Below, piece by piece: positions 6,565 through 8,969 of a DNA stretch of 8,969 bases. A program made the position numbers and the translations under genes. Origin of the DNA: Candidatus Sordicultor fermentans (lineage in GTDB: Bacteria; Atribacterota; Atribacteria; Atribacterales; Caldatribacteriaceae); the NCBI GenBank assembly GCA_002385475.1, contig DGDO01000131.1, positions 1 through 8,969 on the forward strand. Direction: 5' to 3'. Below the pieces are notes generated by a model, which was not told the origin of the DNA, did no database searches, and worked only from the letters and a program-made list of their open reading frames with translations. Within the stretch, counting starts at the first letter, position 1, and every line of letters begins with the position of its first letter.

Positions 6565-7293
6565 TCATTCCTCCCGTAGAATACTGCATACTTCTTTAAA
6601 ATTAAGCTGCCCGGTGTAAAGAGCCTTACCCAATATTATTCCCTCAACACCTTCTCCCAGGCTCTTTATCTTCCGGATATCTTCTTTATGACTTATTCCT
6701 CCCGCAACTATAATACTTACTCCGCTTTCGGCGATAAAATCTCTAATCACTTCCACTCTCACCCCTTGAAGTGTTCCATCTCTTTGAACATCAGTAAAGA
6801 TAAAATGCTCAATGCCTTTCCCTTTTAAATCCTTAGCTAAATCCGCAGCTTTAACAGGGATTTCTTCTCTCCACCCCTCTAAAGAGACAAACTGATCCCG
6901 GGTATCGATACTCACCACTATTTTTTCTCTCGCTATCTTAATCATCTCTTCAAAAACTGAGGGGTTCTTAACTACTATGCTACTTAGAACTACTCTTTCT
7001 GCTCCGGCATCAAGATAATCCATAAAAGAAGAGACTTCCCTGATCCCTCCTCCCACCTCAACCGGTATTCCAACCGTCTGAATTAATTCTTTAATAACAG
7101 GGAAATTAACGGGATACCCCGATTTTGCTCCCTCTAAATCAACAACGTGTAGAAAAGGAGCACCTTCTTCCTCCCACTTCCGGGCTACGAGAAGAGGAGA
7201 AGTGCTAAAGACCTCTACTTTTTGATAATCCCCTTTCTCTAACCTTACCACTTTCCCCTCCAGAATATCTATGGCAGGAATGGGTAAAATCAC
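6565..7293 (-). CDS. hisA: HisA: ProFAR isomerase
   Basis: 1-(5-phosphoribosyl)-5-[(5-phosphoribosylamino)methylideneamino]imidazole-4-carboxamide isomerase. It catalyses the Amadori rearrangement that feeds PRFAR to HisF-HisH. It is a half-barrel-duplicated (beta/alpha)8 protein of 242 residues from GTG. Catalytic candidates are Asp9 (IPAIDIL), Asp130 (SIDTRD) and Asp168 in FTDVQRDGT. Phosphate-binding Gly motifs are VGGGI (80-84) and AGGIS (197-201). The frame is open to a TTG at 7314. GTG at 7293 is preferred because it overlaps the hisH stop as GTGA, has GAGGAG 9 nt upstream, and removes a seven-residue extension that the family lacks. It sits between hisH and hisF as in the classical operon. 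Confidence 0.95.
   Translation of the reverse strand: MILPIPAIDILEGKVVRLEKGDYQKVEVFSTSPLLVARKWEEEGAPFLHVVDLEGAKSGYPVNFPVIKELIQTVGIPVEVGGGIREVSSFMDYLDAGAERVVLSSIVVKNPSVFEEMIKIAREKIVVSIDTRDQFVSLEGWREEIPVKAADLAKDLKGKGIEHFIFTDVQRDGTLQGVRVEVIRDFIAESGVSIIVAGGISHKEDIRKIKSLGEGVEGIILGKALYTGQLNFKEVCSILREE
6570..6575 (-). promoter_or_regulatory. Shine-Dalgarno that decides the hisF start
   Basis: GGGAGG on the minus strand lies inside the end of hisA. It is 7 nt from GTG at 6562 and only 1 nt from ATG at 6568, so ribosomes should choose the GTG. Confidence 0.7.
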
Positions 7294-7898
7294 TTCTTCC
7301 AGCTCCTCACCCAATTTTCTAAAACCTTCATACCCCAGACAGAACTTTTCTCGGGATGAAACTGGAAACCCCAGACATTATCATGATTCACAATGGCAGG
7401 AATTACCACATTATAATTGCATATGCCCACCACTGCTTGAGGTTCTTCCGGTAAGACGTAAAAAGAGTGAGCAAAATAGAAAAACCTCCCCTGCGGTATA
7501 TCCCGAGTAAGCGGAGAATTTTTTTTGAAGTATACTCGATTCCATCCCATATGAGGTATTTTATTAGTAGGAGGAAGCTTCACCACTTCCCCTGGTAAAA
7601 GAGAAAGGCCTTTCTTGCGAGGAGCTTCTTGGCTTTTCTCAAAAAGTAGCTGTAAACCCAGGTTTATTCCCAAAAAGGGCTTACCGTCTTCCTGGTTTTC
7701 TTTAATGACTTCCTTTATTTCTTTTTTCTCTAAATTTTCCATGGCTTTCTCAAAAGAACCCACCCCCGGGAGAACCACTGCCTCAGCCTCTCTAATCTCT
7801 TGAGCCTGATTAGTGACCACTACTTCTTCTCCTAACCTCTCCAGGGCTTTAAAGATGCTATATAAATTACCTATCTCGTAATCAACAATGGCAATCAT
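7290..7898 (-). CDS. hisH: HisH-like glutamine amidotransferase subunit lacking the catalytic Cys
   Basis: By family this is the glutaminase subunit of IGP synthase, 202 residues, normal length. The class I amidotransferase fold is well preserved: PGVGSF (44-49, oxyanion region), PHMGWNRV (115-122), YFAHSFYV (141-148) and the catalytic His181 and Glu183 in QFHPEKSS. The nucleophile elbow, normally G-[IV]-C-L-G-M-Q, reads GINLGLQ: residue 79 is Asn (codon AAC, 7664-7662) in place of Cys. The only Cys, at 160, lies far away in sequence. Two base changes separate AAC from TGC, and the frame around the site is clean. Glutaminase activity is therefore expected to be lost. The HisF-binding residues Trp119 and Lys184 (counterparts of Trp123 and Lys181 in Thermotoga) remain, so a structural or regulatory role is likely. 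AGAGGG lies 6 nt before the ATG. Confidence 0.93.
   Translation of the reverse strand: MIAIVDYEIGNLYSIFKALERLGEEVVVTNQAQEIREAEAVVLPGVGSFEKAMENLEKKEIKEVIKENQEDGKPFLGINLGLQLLFEKSQEAPRKKGLSLLPGEVVKLPPTNKIPHMGWNRVYFKKNSPLTRDIPQGRFFYFAHSFYVLPEEPQAVVGICNYNVVIPAIVNHDNVWGFQFHPEKSSVWGMKVLENWVRSWKK
7303..7308 (-). promoter_or_regulatory. Shine-Dalgarno that decides the hisA start
   Basis: GAGGAG on the minus strand, inside the last codons of hisH, lies 9 nt before GTG at 7293. It supports the GTGA overlap start over the upstream TTG at 7314. Confidence 0.6.
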
Positions 7899-7919
7899 AA
7901 CTATCCCTCTTCTTCTTTA

Positions 7920-8516
7920 TTATAAAGTCCCCTTAGTAGAAGGAAGATAAACACTCGTTACCTTGGCAGCCTGAGCTAAAGATTTACCGAGAGCTTTAAA
8001 CAGAGCTTCTAAACAATGATGACCATTATCACCCCACCATATTTTAGCATGAAGAGTAATTTTTGCATTATTTACCAGAGCCTGCAGGAATTCCTTCACT
8101 AACACTATCTCAAAACTACCCACTCTCTCTCCTAAATCAGGTTTTTCCCAAAGAAAATAAGGTCTTCCACTTAAATCGACAGCCACCATACTTAACGCCT
8201 CGTCCATAGGAATAAAAACAGTGGCAAAACGCTCTATTCCTTTTTTATCTCCCAAACATTTATTCAGAGCTTCTCCCAGAACTATACCCGTGTCTTCTAC
8301 TACATGGTGGTAATCATCAATAAATTCTTGAGCAGTAGCTTTTATTTTTAAATCCCAACCAGCGTAAAAAGCCATACTTTCCAGAAGATGAGAAAAAAAA
8401 GGAACAGCCATATCCATCTGGATATTTTTTTCCCCATCCAAGGAGAGATAGATTTCGACATCAGTTTCTCGAGTTTTCCTTTTAACCAGAGCTTCTCTTT
8501 TTTTCAGTCTGACCAC
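7920..8516 (-). CDS. hisB: HisB: imidazoleglycerol-phosphate dehydratase
   Basis: A monofunctional dehydratase converting imidazole glycerol phosphate to imidazole acetol phosphate, using a di-manganese centre in a 24-subunit assembly by family. At 198 residues it has only the dehydratase domain, with no histidinol-phosphatase fusion. Visible motifs are RKTRETDVE (13-21), FFSHLLE with His43, the first metal cluster DYHHVVEDTG with His70, His71 and Glu74, PMDEALS (103-109), DLSGRPY (114-120), the second cluster GDNGHHCLEALFKAL with His166, His167 and Glu170, and the C-terminal PSTKGTL. It starts with GTG at 8516, with AGGGAG 6 nt upstream, 13 nt after the unknown gene. The 21-nt gap before hisH contains the hisH ribosome site. 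Confidence 0.96.
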   Translation of the reverse strand: MVRLKKREALVKRKTRETDVEIYLSLDGEKNIQMDMAVPFFSHLLESMAFYAGWDLKIKATAQEFIDDYHHVVEDTGIVLGEALNKCLGDKKGIERFATVFIPMDEALSMVAVDLSGRPYFLWEKPDLGERVGSFEIVLVKEFLQALVNNAKITLHAKIWWGDNGHHCLEALFKALGKSLAQAAKVTSVYLPSTKGTL

Positions 8517-8529
8517 TCCTTACTCCCTA

Positions 8530-8969
8530 TTATTGTAAACTTTCCAGTTCGGTATTAGAAAGAATGATGCCCTTCCACTCCCAACCATATAAGCCTTCTT
8601 CTATCAAAAGATAAAGAATATTATAATCGGGGTCTGGCCAGTTATCAATTTTCAGGTTAAAACCATCATTTCTTTTTTCCAGCTTTCCCACTCGAAGGTC
8701 AGTAGCTTTAGACAGGTGTTCACTAAGGTAGTTTTCAACCTTATAAAATTCATCTACTTCAAACTCGCTAAACATAACTCCCACCCAAAAATCTCCTTTC
8801 CTGGCTAAGCTTTCAAGCTTTTTAATATCTTTACTCCGGAAAGCCTCTTCAAGTTTTTGAGCCAGAGCTTCTTTGCTTTTTTCTACCCACGTGGGCTCAG
8901 ATTGAAGATAAACTATGCGCAACTCTGCCCACCGACCATAGGAAAAATCAGGTGCCTCCCGAACCACTT
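8530..8969 (-). CDS. Unrecognised protein, 3' part of a gene cut by the window edge
   Basis: The frame is open from the window edge to TAA at 8532-8530 and encodes at least 145 residues. I do not recognise it. It looks soluble, with no signal peptide or membrane segment. It has a charged, probably helical stretch, WVEKSKEALAQKLEEAF, a middle segment FWVGVMFSEFEVDEFYKVEN rich in aromatic residues, and a C-terminal part with NWPDPDYNILYLLIEEGLYG. Lys/Glu use resembles the neighbours. A GTG at 8967 lies at the very edge and could be a start or an internal Val. A TTG at residue 17 preceded by GGTGGG is a weaker option. It ends 13 nt before hisB, so it is probably cotranscribed with the his genes, but it is not a histidine enzyme that I can identify. 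It stands where hisC or hisD often sits. Confidence 0.7.
   Translation of the reverse strand, partial: VVREAPDFSYGRWAELRIVYLQSEPTWVEKSKEALAQKLEEAFRSKDIKKLESLARKGDFWVGVMFSEFEVDEFYKVENYLSEHLSKATDLRVGKLEKRNDGFNLKIDNWPDPDYNILYLLIEEGLYGWEWKGIILSNTELESLQ

Overview
This window reads as a stretch of chromosomal housekeeping DNA from an anaerobic bacterium. It is AT-leaning, and every convincing gene lies on the minus strand. The coding strand is purine-rich and the proteins are rich in Lys and Glu. Start codons are often GTG or TTG. A stand-alone desulforedoxin-type iron protein points to an anaerobe. Several enzymes (DAHP synthase, HisF) line up closely with Thermotoga-type relatives, so a deep-branching or Firmicutes-like anaerobe, possibly thermophilic, is plausible. 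I cannot name the taxon. I see no insertion sequences, CRISPR array, tRNA or rRNA.

Read in the direction of transcription (high to low coordinates), the window opens with the 3' part of an unrecognised gene (8530-8969). A compact histidine run follows in the classical order: hisB (7920-8516), hisH (7290-7898), hisA (6565-7293), hisF (5783-6562) and hisIE (5127-5783). Gaps are 21 nt or less, and several stop and start codons overlap. Together these genes cover the steps from phosphoribosyl-ATP to imidazole-acetol phosphate. HisG, HisC, HisD and histidinol-phosphatase must lie elsewhere. The striking point is that HisH, the glutaminase subunit of IGP synthase, has Asn where the catalytic Cys belongs. 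The His/Glu partners in HisH and the ammonia gate in HisF are intact.

After a 128-nt gap comes a two-gene unit. The first gene is a 632-residue fusion of type I-beta DAHP synthase with prephenate dehydratase and an ACT domain (3100-4998). The second is a threonine-aldolase-family PLP enzyme (2060-3103), joined by a 4-nt stop/start overlap. The fusion places the entry step of the shikimate pathway and the committed step of phenylalanine synthesis on one chain with a single Phe-sensing domain.

A further gap (1846-2059) holds an open but start-less reading frame and a good sigma-70-type promoter for rarA, the replication-associated clamp-loader-like ATPase (511-1845). The last gene is a 52-residue desulforedoxin-like protein (177-335). 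It has its own promoter and Shine-Dalgarno, and a long hairpin (49-99) follows it.

The most noteworthy observations are the C-to-N change in HisH and the DAHP synthase-prephenate dehydratase fusion. I found no evidence for a defence system or mobile system.
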